Shown here: one piece after another, positions 54,497-63,485 of the stretch
How the letters are laid out: each line of letters opens with the position of its first letter
Numbering within the stretch: position 1 is the stretch's first letter
Source: Sphingomonas sp. ATCC 31555
GTDB taxonomy: Bacteria; Pseudomonadota; Alphaproteobacteria; Sphingomonadales; Sphingomonadaceae
Direction of reading: 5' to 3'
Length of the DNA stretch: 64,000 nucleotides
Assembly (NCBI RefSeq): GCF_000282895.1
Contig: NZ_ALBQ01000011.1
Coordinates: 1 to 64,000, forward strand
The notes under the pieces: generated by a model
What the model saw: the letters and a program-made list of their open reading frames with translations, nothing else
The model's database searches: none
What the model was told of the DNA's origin: nothing
Translations under genes and position numbers: made by a program

Positions 54497-56671
54497 ATGT
54501 CGCGTGCGCTGTTGCTTGCCTCCGCCATTATACCGCTGCTGTCCCTGCCGGCCTTCGCCGATCCGGAGCCCGATGCGCCGGCCGCTGCGGCTTCCGGTAC
54601 AGACGATCAGGACCGGGCGGCGCAGCGTGGGCAGGGCGTGAACATCATCGTCTCCGCGCCCTATAGCCAGAGCGAGCAGGACGTGCTGTCCGGCACCTCG
54701 GTCGTCACCGGCGAGGAACTGACGCGCAATCTGCGCCCGACGATCGGCGAGACGCTGGCGCGTCAGCCGGGCGTCTCGGCGAGCTCGTTCGGCCCTAGCG
54801 CCTCGCGGCCGATCCTGCGCGGCTTCCAGGGCGAGCGTGTGCGCGTTTTGACCGACGGTATTGGATCGATCGACGTCTCCAACACCTCGGCCGATCACGC
54901 CGTGATCATCGATCCGCTGCTGGCCGAGCGCGTCGAAGTGCTGCGTGGTCCGTCCGCCTTGCTGTTCGGCTCCTCGGCAATGGGCGGCGTCGTCAATGTG
55001 ATCGACAGCCGCATCCCGCGCAGCGTGCCGGAGAACGGCTATCGCCTGAACGCCATCGGCACCTATGGATCGGCGGCGAACGAGCGGAGCGTGGGCGGCG
55101 CGGGCGACGTGGCGCTGGGCGGCCGCATCGTGCTCCATGCGGACGGTTCCTACACCAAGTCGGACGACCTGAAGATCGGCGGCTACGCGCTTTCTGCGGC
55201 CAAGCGGCGTGAGGCCCTGGCCAGTGCGGCGCTGCCGGCCGACCCTGATGCCGAGGAACCGATCGACTTCGCCGACAATGCGCGGATCCGCGGCACCCTG
55301 CCGAACAGCGCTTCGGAGACCTGGACCGCCGGCGCCGGCGCCTCGCTGATCACCGAGACGGGCATGCTGGGCATTGCCTACAGCCATTATGACAGCCTGT
55401 ATGGCATCCCGGTGCGCTATGCGACGCAGCCCGGCCAGGAACAGGAAGGTCCGCGTCTGAGTGTGGTGCAGAACCGCGTCGATCTGCGTGCCGAGGCAGA
55501 GACCGGCGGCGGCGTTCTGGAGCGCGTTCGCCTGCGGGCCGGCTATGCCGCCTACCGCCATTTCGAGCTCGAGGAAGACGGTGCGGTGGGTACCGCTTTC
55601 TACAACAAGGGCCTCGAAGGTCGTCTGGAACTGGTCCAGTCCCAACGTGGCGCCTGGCGGGGTGCGAGCGGCCTACAATATTTCAGCCGTAATTTCGACG
55701 TGCAGGGAGAGGAGGCCTTCCTGCCCAAGAACCAGACCAGTCAGCTGGGCCTGTTCACCTTGCAGCAGCTCGACTTCGGGCGCCTCAAGGCGGAAGCGGG
55801 CCTGCGCTACGAGTTCACCGATTTGTCCGCGGATACGTTGCTGGGCGACGAACGCTTCTTCCGCGGCAAGCGCCATTTCGAGGCGCTGTCGGGCTCGATC
55901 GGCGCGTCCTATGGCCTGAGCGAGACAGTACGCATCGGCCTCAACGGCTCGCACACCGAACGCGCGCCCTCGGCCGAGGAGCTCTTCGCGAACGGCGCTC
56001 ATGCCGGCACCGAAGCCTATGAACTCGGAAATCCCGGTTTTCGCCTGGAGAAGAGCTGGGGCCTGGAAGCGACGCTCCACGCGCATGGCGACGGCTTCAG
56101 CTTCGATGCGTCGGCCTATTACAACTGGTTCTCGAACTATATCAGCGACAACCAGACGCTTCAGGCGGTGTGCGAGGATGCTGCGGCGCCCAGCGGCCGC
56201 ACTGTCGATCTGCCGTGCTTCCAATTCACCCAGCGCGACGCGCGCTATTACGGCTTCGAAGCCGAAGGCTCGGTGCGGCTGGCGCGCATCGGCGGCTACA
56301 CGATCAACCTCGACGCGCTCGGCGATTATGTTCGGGCCAATATCGTCGATCAGGGGCCGGCACCGCGCATCCCCGCCATGCGCGTGCTGGGCGGCATCGA
56401 GGCGCAGTCGGATCTGCTGACCGGTCGCCTCGAGGCGGAACACGTCTTCAAGCAGGATCGCATCGCCGCGTTCGAAACGCCCACCGCCGCCTACACCATG
56501 GTCAACGCGATGGTGAGCCTGCGGCCGTTCCGCAGCCTGCCGGGTACGACGTTGATGGTGTCGGCGAACAACCTGTTCGACGTCGAGGCACGGCGGGCGG
56601 CCAGCTATCTCAAGGACTTCGCGCCGCTGGCCGGGCGCGACATCCGCGTGACGCTGCGCCTCAGCCTGTAG
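54497..56671 (+). CDS. TonB-dependent outer-membrane receptor (ZnuD-like)
   Basis: A 724-residue receptor: signal peptide about residues 1-21, plug domain (about 50-190) with GFQGERVRVLTDGIGSIDVSN and EVLRGPSALLFGSSAMGGVVNVID, and a beta-barrel ending in LRLSL. The plug segment with TSADHA resembles ZnuD-type metal receptors, so zinc or another metal (or haem) is a possible ligand; this is inference. It stands alone and convergently overlaps the TPR gene by 11 bases. Confidence 0.85.
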   Translation: MSRALLLASAIIPLLSLPAFADPEPDAPAAAASGTDDQDRAAQRGQGVNIIVSAPYSQSEQDVLSGTSVVTGEELTRNLRPTIGETLARQPGVSASSFGPSASRPILRGFQGERVRVLTDGIGSIDVSNTSADHAVIIDPLLAERVEVLRGPSALLFGSSAMGGVVNVIDSRIPRSVPENGYRLNAIGTYGSAANERSVGGAGDVALGGRIVLHADGSYTKSDDLKIGGYALSAAKRREALASAALPADPDAEEPIDFADNARIRGTLPNSASETWTAGAGASLITETGMLGIAYSHYDSLYGIPVRYATQPGQEQEGPRLSVVQNRVDLRAEAETGGGVLERVRLRAGYAAYRHFELEEDGAVGTAFYNKGLEGRLELVQSQRGAWRGASGLQYFSRNFDVQGEEAFLPKNQTSQLGLFTLQQLDFGRLKAEAGLRYEFTDLSADTLLGDERFFRGKRHFEALSGSIGASYGLSETVRIGLNGSHTERAPSAEELFANGAHAGTEAYELGNPGFRLEKSWGLEATLHAHGDGFSFDASAYYNWFSNYISDNQTLQAVCEDAAAPSGRTVDLPCFQFTQRDARYYGFEAEGSVRLARIGGYTINLDALGDYVRANIVDQGPAPRIPAMRVLGGIEAQSDLLTGRLEAEHVFKQDRIAAFETPTAAYTMVNAMVSLRPFRSLPGTTLMVSANNLFDVEARRAASYLKDFAPLAGRDIRVTLRLSL

Positions 56672-58469
56672 GCGCGTCGAGCAGGTCACCGATCGCCCCG
56701 GTGGGGCTTGCGGCGGGGATCGCGGCCATTGCGCCGCTGATCCGCGCCGGATCGATGGTCTGGGCGGGCTGGGTGAGCAGGTCGAAGGCCTGCGCGCTTG
56801 GCAACGTCCTGAACGCGGCGCCATAGCGCGCGCGCAGCGCCTGCAGCTTGTCTTCGCGCCCGAGCATCGCCAGCGCCACCGCCTGGCGCAGCACGATCGC
56901 CTGGTTCGGGGCGCTGAGTGCACCGGCCGAGGGCAGGCTGGCTTCGTTCTCGGTGATGAACGAGCCCCAATTATGGGTGCGCCAGTGCATCTCGCTGCGC
57001 ACGCCTGCGCCGCCGGGAACGCCGTCGAGCGCGGCCATCGCCGCCGCCTCGCGACCCAGCTTGTACAGCGCGACCGCTTCGACGCGCTTGCGATCGAAGC
57101 GCATCATGTCCGAATAGCTGGCCTGCTCGGTCGCGTGCAGGGTGTCGAGCGCGCGTACCGGATTGCCGGAAAGGATGAACAACGTCGCTACCCGCACCGA
57201 TAGCGGGCCCTGCGCCACGTCCTGCCGGCGTTGCATCACCTGATATTGCAGCAGCTCGGCCGCGCGGGGATAAAGGCCCGCCGCTTCCAGCCGATCGGCC
57301 AGCCGCATCGCCAGGGCATCGCCCTCAGCACCGGCAGGCGCCAGTTCCTTGTAATCCCAGTACAACCCGGCTGCCTCGGGCAGCGGCGTGCCGCTGTCGG
57401 GCGCGAGCATTTCGGCGAGCCAGCCGCGAATCTGCACCAGCATCGCAGCCGCTTCGGGACCGGGCTGGAAATAGCGGAACAGCGTCGCAGCACTGCGAAG
57501 CGCGGCGCGGCGATCATTCTGTTCCTTGGCAAGCGCGAATTCCAGCTCCAGCGCGCCCTTTTCCACCATGCCGCCACGCCAGCCATAGCGAAGCGACTCG
57601 AGCCGCTTGATCGCTTCCGCCGGCGCGATGCGGTGCAGCTTCACCTCGCCCTGGATGCGGGCGAGTTCGGCTTCGGCCTTGATCTGCGGCGTGCCGCTCA
57701 GCTCCGCGCGCGAGAGGCGGAACAGCCCGGCTGCGGGATCGCCGGAGACGAGCAGCGCCCGGCCGCGCAGCAGGTTGGCGGCGGCATCCTGTTCGCCGAA
57801 CAGCTTCAGCCAGGCGAAGACCGGCGCCGTCTGGCCGGCGGCGATGGCGCCCCGCGCGGCGGCAAGCGTAAAGGGCTTGCGCGCCTGCGGATCGCGACCG
57901 TTGATTGCCGGGACGGCGCAGTTGACCTGGCGCGCGGCGGCCATTTCATCCCCCTGCGCTGCCAGCGCCCGCATCCGCCAGGCACAGGCTTCCGCATTGC
58001 CGTCCAGTTCGGGCAGCGACAACGCCTCTACGGCAGCGCGATCGTGCCCGATCATCGTCAGGGCCGCGCCGGTGGCGAGCTGGAACGGCGCGACCAGAGC
58101 GAGATCCGCGTCGTCCGCCGCCATGGTGCGCAGCACGCCCAGCGCTTCCGCGCCCATGCCGCGGCGGATCAGCGAGCCGGCATAGCGCCACCGCGCGAGC
58201 TGACGCGTGTCCGGCTTGGCGTTGACAAGGCCGTCCCACGCCTGCTCCTCGGTAAGTTCGGGCCAGTCGCGGCTGGAGGTGATCGTCGGCATCTGCGCCA
58301 GCGTCGCGGCGAAGGGCGGCAACGCCATCGGGCCGGCGGCCATCGGCTCGGCTGCCGGGGCGGCGGCTTCGGCGGGCGCAGCATGCGCATCGGCGGGCGG
58401 GTGCACCGGTTCGCTGGCTGTGGCCGCGGCGGCGCTGGCGAGAAGGGCGGGGATCAGCAAGCGGCGCAT
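56661..58469 (-). CDS. Secreted tetratricopeptide-type protein near the flagellar genes
   Basis: A 602-residue protein with a signal peptide (MRRLLIPALLASAAAATAS) and then an Ala/Pro-rich linker to about residue 50. The rest is helical repeats with TPR-like spacing and no known enzymatic motif. Its start overlaps the small membrane gene upstream (TGATG). Location beside motor genes suggests a periplasmic scaffold of the flagellar motor (analogous in layout to PflA), but sequence alone cannot show that. Confidence 0.65.
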   Translation of the reverse strand: MRRLLIPALLASAAAATASEPVHPPADAHAAPAEAAAPAAEPMAAGPMALPPFAATLAQMPTITSSRDWPELTEEQAWDGLVNAKPDTRQLARWRYAGSLIRRGMGAEALGVLRTMAADDADLALVAPFQLATGAALTMIGHDRAAVEALSLPELDGNAEACAWRMRALAAQGDEMAAARQVNCAVPAINGRDPQARKPFTLAAARGAIAAGQTAPVFAWLKLFGEQDAAANLLRGRALLVSGDPAAGLFRLSRAELSGTPQIKAEAELARIQGEVKLHRIAPAEAIKRLESLRYGWRGGMVEKGALELEFALAKEQNDRRAALRSAATLFRYFQPGPEAAAMLVQIRGWLAEMLAPDSGTPLPEAAGLYWDYKELAPAGAEGDALAMRLADRLEAAGLYPRAAELLQYQVMQRRQDVAQGPLSVRVATLFILSGNPVRALDTLHATEQASYSDMMRFDRKRVEAVALYKLGREAAAMAALDGVPGGAGVRSEMHWRTHNWGSFITENEASLPSAGALSAPNQAIVLRQAVALAMLGREDKLQALRARYGAAFRTLPSAQAFDLLTQPAQTIDPARISGAMAAIPAASPTGAIGDLLDAPTG

Positions 58470-58702
58470 CAATGGCCTCCCGCCACCAGCATGGTCACGA
58501 GCGCACTGCCCGCGCCGCATGCCACCAGGAACATCAGGGCCGGCACGATCGGCAGACCCTTGGGCGCTTCGGCTTCCGCTGCCGCCTTGGCGGCGGCCTG
58601 CTGCGCCGGCGTGCCGGTCGCGTCCGCCGCAACCGCGTTGCCGCGGCTGGCAGCCGCGTCGCTGACGACGCGCATCCGGGCTGGTCGTTGATCGTGGCTC
58701 AT
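58469..58702 (-). CDS. Small single-pass membrane protein upstream of the TPR gene
   Basis: A 77-residue protein. An acidic/Ala-rich cytoplasmic part (about residues 1-50) leads into one helix at about residues 51-73 (PIVPALMFLVACGAGSALVTMLV). It is translationally coupled to the TPR gene. The TATAAA element at 58731-58736 (minus strand) is of the same type as at flbT and fliL. Function unknown. Confidence 0.65.
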   Translation of the reverse strand: MSHDQRPARMRVVSDAAASRGNAVAADATGTPAQQAAAKAAAEAEAPKGLPIVPALMFLVACGAGSALVTMLVAGGH

Positions 58703-58730
58703 TTGGATTCCGTTAAGTGCTTGTCCCTTA

Positions 58731-58736
58731 TTTATA
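58731..58736 (-). promoter_or_regulatory. TATAAA element upstream of the small membrane gene
   Basis: GTCCTATAAATAAGG on the minus strand, about 29 bases before the start. It matches the elements before fliL and flbT and has no obvious -35. Confidence 0.45.
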
Positions 58737-58790
58737 GGACGTCTGCGGCCCGCCGGGCGCGCGGCACCATGCATGGACGGGAGATTTTCT

Positions 58791-59213
58791 GTGAGCGGCA
58801 GGCCCAAGCTGGCAATGCTTTTCCTGGTAGCGGCGGCGCTGTCGCCGGTCCCGGCCGGGCGGGCGCTCGCTTCGGGCGGCGGGGGCGGTGGCGGCGCCGC
58901 CGGCCTGCACCTGCTGGCGATGGATCCGATCGCCGTGCCGATCATCGATGCCGATCGCGTCAGCGGCACGCTGAACTTCAAGCTGGTGGTCGAAGCTACC
59001 GATGCCGCTGCCGCGCAGCGCATGACGGAGAATCTGCCCGCGCTGCGCATGGCAGCGATCGCCAGCGGCGTGGAGTTCGCCCGACTCGATGCGTCCGCAC
59101 TGCGGGCGGTGAACGTCGCCGATCTCGACAAGGCGCTGACCGACGCGATTCACGCGGTGGAGCCGGGCGTCGCCCGCGTGCTCATCGTCGAAGTCGGCGC
59201 GTCGCAGGGCTGA
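58791..59213 (+). CDS. Secreted FliL-like hypothetical protein
   Basis: A 140-residue protein, GTG start behind GGGAG (an upstream ATG overlaps that ribosome site). It has a signal peptide (AMLFLVAAALSPVPAGRALA), a Gly-rich segment and a domain reading LNFKLVVEATDAAAAQRMTENLPALR... that recalls the periplasmic part of FliL. Encoded opposite to its neighbours, with a divergent TPR/membrane pair to the left. It may belong to the flagellar stator-side machinery (inference). Confidence 0.6.
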   Translation: MSGRPKLAMLFLVAAALSPVPAGRALASGGGGGGGAAGLHLLAMDPIAVPIIDADRVSGTLNFKLVVEATDAAAAQRMTENLPALRMAAIASGVEFARLDASALRAVNVADLDKALTDAIHAVEPGVARVLIVEVGASQG

Positions 59214-59277
59214 ACGCAGCGGCGGCCCCGGCAGATGCCGGAGCCGCGCCATGCCTTCGAACATTGAAACGAGCCGC

Positions 59278-59838
59278 TCAGCCCGGCTTTCGCGCAGCCA
59301 TCGCCGTCCCGGCGACGGCAGGGGTCGCGGCCGGGCGCGCAGCGCTCTTGCGAGCCAACGCCATGCTGAGCGCCGCCGCACCCTTGGGCGACATCGCCGC
59401 CAGAATCGCGCCGGTGGAGGCGGCCCGCATCCGCTGCGCCACCTTCATCTGTACTTCCATGTCGAGCTGTTCGAACACGACCGCAGCCTTTGCAGGCTTC
59501 ATCGCCTGATAAATGCGGGCGAGATCGTCATACTGTGCTTCGGCCGGCGAGGGCGCGCCAGGCGCGCCGGTTCCGGTGGCGGTGTCCTTCTGTCTCGCTT
59601 CCAGATCGGCCTGCAGCCGGCTTTCGGCGGCCTTGGTCGCCTGTTCGCGCAGGTCCAGCGCGCGCTGGCGTTTGGCGGCTTCGGCGTCGCGTGCGTTCAG
59701 GTCGCGCTGGATCGAATTGCCCAGCCGCGTGGCGGTGCTGCCGTCCTGATCGCCGGTGGCAATGCTGGCGGCATTGGCCACTGCCGCGATGGCAGAGGCC
59801 GCCGCCATCAGCAGCAGCAGGGAAGGGCGCGCCATCAT
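59278..59838 (-). CDS. motE: MotE family flagellar protein
   Basis: A 186-residue protein: secreted N-terminus (signal about residues 1-24), a coiled coil (RQRALDLREQATKAAESRLQADLEARQ in part) and an MgtE-N-like domain near residues 107-165 with DDLARIYQAMKPAKAAVVFEQLD. MotE is a periplasmic chaperone of the MotC stator component in rhizobia. It overlaps the DUF6468 gene. Confidence 0.85.
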   Translation of the reverse strand: MMARPSLLLLMAAASAIAAVANAASIATGDQDGSTATRLGNSIQRDLNARDAEAAKRQRALDLREQATKAAESRLQADLEARQKDTATGTGAPGAPSPAEAQYDDLARIYQAMKPAKAAVVFEQLDMEVQMKVAQRMRAASTGAILAAMSPKGAAALSMALARKSAARPAATPAVAGTAMAARKPG

Positions 59839-60263
59839 GCCGCTTCCCGCGTGATATCGCCGGCCAAGCGGGCGGCGAGTGCTTCGGCATCGGCCTCTGC
59901 ATCCGCCTCAGCTCGTTCGGCCTTGTCTTCGTTGTCGCTGCGCAGGGCATTGGCCAGGCTGACGGCGGACACGATGCGCTCGCAGGCGGAATCGGCGATG
60001 CCGATCATGTCCGACAGTTCGTCGCGCAGATCGCGGGCCTGTTCCACCAGCCGGGCATGCCGCGCGCAATCGGTGCCGAGCGTCGACTTCATGTCCGACA
60101 GCACGGCGCGCGCCTGTATGGTGGCGTTGTCGAGCGCCTTCACCACGTCGGTGAGCGCGCCATCCTTCACGGCGCGCAGGCTGCGCATCATCCGTAGGCT
60201 CTGCACCAGCACGGCGATGCACAGGATGATCGTGAGCACATTGGCGGATAACGCGATACTCAT
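59835..60263 (-). CDS. DUF6468 flagellar-cluster protein
   Basis: A 142-residue protein with one N-terminal membrane helix (SANVLTIILCIAVLVQSLRMM) and a helical soluble domain ending in an acidic and Ala-rich tail. DUF6468 members regularly sit between fliL/fliM and motE in alphaproteobacteria, and the same order is seen here, so it is likely a motor component. It overlaps fliM by four bases. Confidence 0.85.
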   Translation of the reverse strand: MSIALSANVLTIILCIAVLVQSLRMMRSLRAVKDGALTDVVKALDNATIQARAVLSDMKSTLGTDCARHARLVEQARDLRDELSDMIGIADSACERIVSAVSLANALRSDNEDKAERAEADAEADAEALAARLAGDITREAA

Positions 60264-61279
60264 GAGGTCTTCTTCCTTGAGCGGGAAACATCGTTGACGA
60301 GGCGCACGGCGACACGGCCGCTGCGCTGGCCGATCTGTGCCTGGGCGAGCTTCACGTCGCCGCAAGCGATATCCAGGGGGTCGTCGGGGCTGTTGTTGAA
60401 GGCGATGGTCTGTCCCACCTGAAGCTCTTCGAGTTCGGCGAGCGGCACTGCCTTTTCGCCAAGCAGCACGTTCACCGTGACGTTGGTCTTGCGCACTTCG
60501 GAGGCCATGTGCGCCTCCCAGATGCTGTCGCGCCCGCTCTTCTCACCCATGAAGCGCTGCAGCAGCTTGTGCCGCACCGGCTCCAGCGTGGCATAGGGGA
60601 ACACCAGCGTGAAACAGCCGCCGCGGCCGTCCATGTCCACCCGGAAGGTGGCGATGGCGCAGATGTTCGATGTGGCGGCGATCGCGGCGAAGCGGGGATT
60701 GGTCTCGATGCGCTCGAGCCGCATCGAAATCGGCTCGATCGGGCGGAATGCCTCGCAGAAATCGCGAAGGGCAGTTTCCAGCACGCGCGACACCAGCGAG
60801 GTTTCGATCGGCGTGAAGCCGCGCCCGTCGATCACGGTCGGCGAATTGCCGCCGCGGCCGCCGAGCAGCGCGTCCACCACCGAATAGATCAGCCCGGATT
60901 CGACCGTGATGAGACCGTAGCTCTCCCATTCGGTGACCTTGAACACGCCGACCATGGCGGGCAGCAGCACGCGGTTCATGAACTCGCCGAAACGGGCGGA
61001 GGTGACCTCCTCCAGGCTCACGTCGATCGCGTCGGAGGTCATGTTGCGCATCGAACTGGCGAAGCTGCGCACCACGCGGTCGCACACCACTTCCAGCATC
61101 GGCAGCCGTTCGTGGCTGATGACCTTCGATTCCAGAACGGCGCGCAGGCCCTTCTTCTTCAGAACCGGTTCGCTGCCGCCGAACAGCGCGTCGATGTCCG
61201 CCTGCGCGAAATTGCCGATGTCGTCGCCGAACGGTGCAGCGGGCGGATCGGGCAGGTCGAAATCGTCGAGATCGATCAT
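60260..61279 (-). CDS. fliM: Flagellar motor switch protein FliM
   Basis: A 339-residue switch-complex protein. The N-terminus carries NFAQADIDALFG, the CheY-binding/EIDALL-type motif, after an extra acidic stretch of about 25 residues. The middle domain reads PAMVGVFKVTEWESYGLITVESGLIYSVVDALLGGRGG; the C-terminal SPOA-like domain has NVTVNVLLGEKAVPLAELEELQVGQTIAFNN. It sets rotation direction with FliG and FliN. Overlaps fliL by four bases. Confidence 0.95.
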   Translation of the reverse strand: MIDLDDFDLPDPPAAPFGDDIGNFAQADIDALFGGSEPVLKKKGLRAVLESKVISHERLPMLEVVCDRVVRSFASSMRNMTSDAIDVSLEEVTSARFGEFMNRVLLPAMVGVFKVTEWESYGLITVESGLIYSVVDALLGGRGGNSPTVIDGRGFTPIETSLVSRVLETALRDFCEAFRPIEPISMRLERIETNPRFAAIAATSNICAIATFRVDMDGRGGCFTLVFPYATLEPVRHKLLQRFMGEKSGRDSIWEAHMASEVRKTNVTVNVLLGEKAVPLAELEELQVGQTIAFNNSPDDPLDIACGDVKLAQAQIGQRSGRVAVRLVNDVSRSRKKTS

Positions 61280-61824
61280 TGCTGAATGAGATCCTGAATG
61301 AGGACTTCCTTCACCATGCCGGGCCCCAGGGTCCGCGTGGCGCGCACCATCAGTTCCTCCTTCAGGCGGAACACGGCGGCGGAGCCGTTCAGATCCTCCG
61401 GACGCAGCTCGCGCAGAAAGGGTTGATAGGCGTCGAGCAGCACCGGCAGCTTGTCCTTGAGTGCGGTGTCCGTGGTCTTTGCCCCGGGCACCAGCATCAG
61501 GTGCAGCTTCAGGAAGTGCGCCGTGCCATCGGGCGAGCGCAGGTTCACCGACAGCGGCGGGACGTCGACGAACTTTTCGCCCTTGCCCTCGCCACCTTCT
61601 TCGCCGCCATGGCCCTCGCCTTCGCCCGCGTCCGCCGCGGCTTCCTCGCCATGGCTTTCTTCGGCCTTGGCTTCGGTCTTGCCGCCGCCAAGGAACATGG
61701 CAGCGCCGCCGCCGCCCAGCGTCAGCGCGGCAAGCGTCGCAGCGCCGATGATGATCAGCTTCTTTTTCTTGTTGGGCGCCGGGCTTGCGGGCGCGCTCTT
61801 ATCCTCGACGATTTCCGCCGACAT
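61276..61824 (-). CDS. fliL: Flagellar basal-body protein FliL
   Basis: A 182-residue protein: one membrane helix (KKKKLIIIGAATLAALTLGGGGAAMFLG), a His/Glu/Gly-rich linker (about 45-80) and the periplasmic FliL domain (FVDVPPLSVNLRSPDGTAHFLKLHLMLV...). FliL stabilises the stators around the motor. It starts the transcript fliL-fliM-DUF6468-motE. Confidence 0.92.
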   Translation of the reverse strand: MSAEIVEDKSAPASPAPNKKKKLIIIGAATLAALTLGGGGAAMFLGGGKTEAKAEESHGEEAAADAGEGEGHGGEEGGEGKGEKFVDVPPLSVNLRSPDGTAHFLKLHLMLVPGAKTTDTALKDKLPVLLDAYQPFLRELRPEDLNGSAAVFRLKEELMVRATRTLGPGMVKEVLIQDLIQQ

Positions 61825-61880
61825 ACTCCTGGACCTTCCCGATTTATCGGCCGCGGCGTCCGCACGTCCGATTTCCCTCT

Positions 61881-61886
61881 ATTATA
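61881..61886 (-). promoter_or_regulatory. TATAAT element upstream of fliL
   Basis: GTCCTATAATAGAGG on the minus strand, 57 bases before the fliL ATG. It matches the other flagellar -10-like elements and lies 9 bases from the conserved dyad. Confidence 0.5.
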
Positions 61887-61894
61887 GGACCATC

Positions 61895-61911
61895 ACCCGG
61901 CAATTTCTGCC
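61895..61911. promoter_or_regulatory. Conserved dyad between fliL and flgF
   Basis: ACCCGGCAATTTCTGCC: the second copy of the motif seen at 47045, again in a divergent flagellar intergenic space. The 17 bases match at 15 positions. Confidence 0.55.
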
Positions 61912-61939
61912 TAGTGACACTTTTTCGAAGGACGGTCCG

Positions 61940-62680
61940 GTGGACATCTCTTCTTATGTGCTTCTCAGCCAGGAACAGGCGCTCAGGCGTCGGCTGGACA
62001 TCGTGTCGAACAACATCGCCAATATGAATACGGTGGGCTTCAAGCGCGAGCAGCCGGTGTTCCGCGAATATGTGGAGCAGACCGATTCCGCCGTGAAGCC
62101 GGCGCAGAAAACGTCGTTCGTGCTCGATTACGGCGCCGTGCACGATGTTTCGAACGGCGCGTTCCAGCCGACCGGCAATCCGCTGGACGTGATGATCGAC
62201 GGGCCGGGCTATCTTTCGGTGCAGTCGGGCGACGGCAGCATTGCCTATACCCGCGCGGGCTTCGTGAAGGTGCTCGAGAGCGGCGAACTGGCGACGGCCG
62301 GCGGCCAGGTGATCCTGGGCGCGGGCGGCAAGCCGATCAAGGTTCCGCCCGAGGAAGCTGGCCGGGTGAGCGTCGTGGCCGACGGCACCGTGATGGGCAG
62401 CACCGGCCCGCTCGGTCGCATCGCCGTGACCGTGTTCGAAAGCGAAGCTGCGGTCGATCCACGCGGCGACGGCATGTTCACCGCCACCGGCGGCCGCGAA
62501 CTTCCTGCCGACCAGACCAAGCTGATGAGCGGAGGGGTCGAGGGATCGAACGTCAACGCGATCGTCGAAACCACCGACATGATCCAGATTCTGCGCGCCT
62601 ATCAGACCAGCCAGAGCCTCTCCAACTCGATGTCGGACATGCGCAAGAGCGCGATCGACAAGCTCGGCCGCGTCGGCTGA
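61940..62680 (+). CDS. flgF: Flagellar proximal-rod protein FlgF
   Basis: A 246-residue rod protein. The start is a GTG behind AAGGA. The rod-type motif QALRRRLDIVSNNIANMNTVGFKRE and C-terminal TTDMIQILRAYQTSQSLSNSM helix are typical. It comes before flgG and completes the proximal rod. Confidence 0.93.
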   Translation: MDISSYVLLSQEQALRRRLDIVSNNIANMNTVGFKREQPVFREYVEQTDSAVKPAQKTSFVLDYGAVHDVSNGAFQPTGNPLDVMIDGPGYLSVQSGDGSIAYTRAGFVKVLESGELATAGGQVILGAGGKPIKVPPEEAGRVSVVADGTVMGSTGPLGRIAVTVFESEAAVDPRGDGMFTATGGRELPADQTKLMSGGVEGSNVNAIVETTDMIQILRAYQTSQSLSNSMSDMRKSAIDKLGRVG

Positions 62681-62702
62681 ATTTCACGAAAGGATACCCG
62701 TC

Positions 62703-63485
62703 ATGCGTTCGCTTTCCATTGCCGGCACCGGCATGCTCGCCCAGCAGACCAACGTCGATGTCATCTCGAACAACATCGCCAACATGAACACCACCGCCTT
62801 CAAGAAGCAGCGCGCCGAGTTCCAGGACCTGTTGTATCAGCAGGTCTCGCGGCCCGGTTCGTCCACCGGCGGCGACACGCGGGTGCCGTCGGGCATTCAG
62901 ATCGGCGCGGGTGTGAAGACCGGCGGCGTCTATCGCATCAACGAACAGGGCGCGCTGACCCAGACCAGCAATCCCTATGACATGGCGATCCAGGGCCAGG
63001 GCTATTTCCAGGTGACGATGCCGGACGGCTCCACTGCCTATACCCGCGACGGCACCTTCCAGATTTCCGATCAGGGCGAACTGGTTACGCAGGATGGCTA
63101 TCCGGTGCAGCCGGGCATCACGCTGCCGCAGGGCGCGCTGAGCTTCAGCGTTTCGAAGACCGGGCTGGTGGAAGTCACCGTCGCCGGCAACACCCAGCCG
63201 CAGCAGCTCGGCCAGCTGCAGCTCGCGACCTTCATGAACGAGTCCGGCCTCGAAGCGCGCGGCGGCAATCTGTTCGTTGAAACCGCCGGCTCGGGTCAGC
63301 CGACCGTTGGGTCGCCCGGCGATCCCGGCATCGGCACGCTGACCCAGGGCTTCATCGAAGCGTCGAACGTCAACCCGGTTTCCGAAATCACCGCGCTGAT
63401 CACTGCGCAGCGCGCCTATGAAATGAACAGCCGCGTGGTGAAGACCGCGGACGAAATGCTGGCGACGACCAGCCAGCTGCGCTGA
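62703..63485 (+). CDS. flgG: Flagellar distal-rod protein FlgG
   Basis: A 260-residue distal rod protein: MRSLSIAGTGMLAQQTNVDVISNNIANMNTTAFKK, and the C-terminal EITALITAQRAYEMNSRVVKTADEML. Length and motifs are standard. Its stop overlaps the flgA start by one base (TGATG). Confidence 0.96.
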   Translation: MRSLSIAGTGMLAQQTNVDVISNNIANMNTTAFKKQRAEFQDLLYQQVSRPGSSTGGDTRVPSGIQIGAGVKTGGVYRINEQGALTQTSNPYDMAIQGQGYFQVTMPDGSTAYTRDGTFQISDQGELVTQDGYPVQPGITLPQGALSFSVSKTGLVEVTVAGNTQPQQLGQLQLATFMNESGLEARGGNLFVETAGSGQPTVGSPGDPGIGTLTQGFIEASNVNPVSEITALITAQRAYEMNSRVVKTADEMLATTSQLR

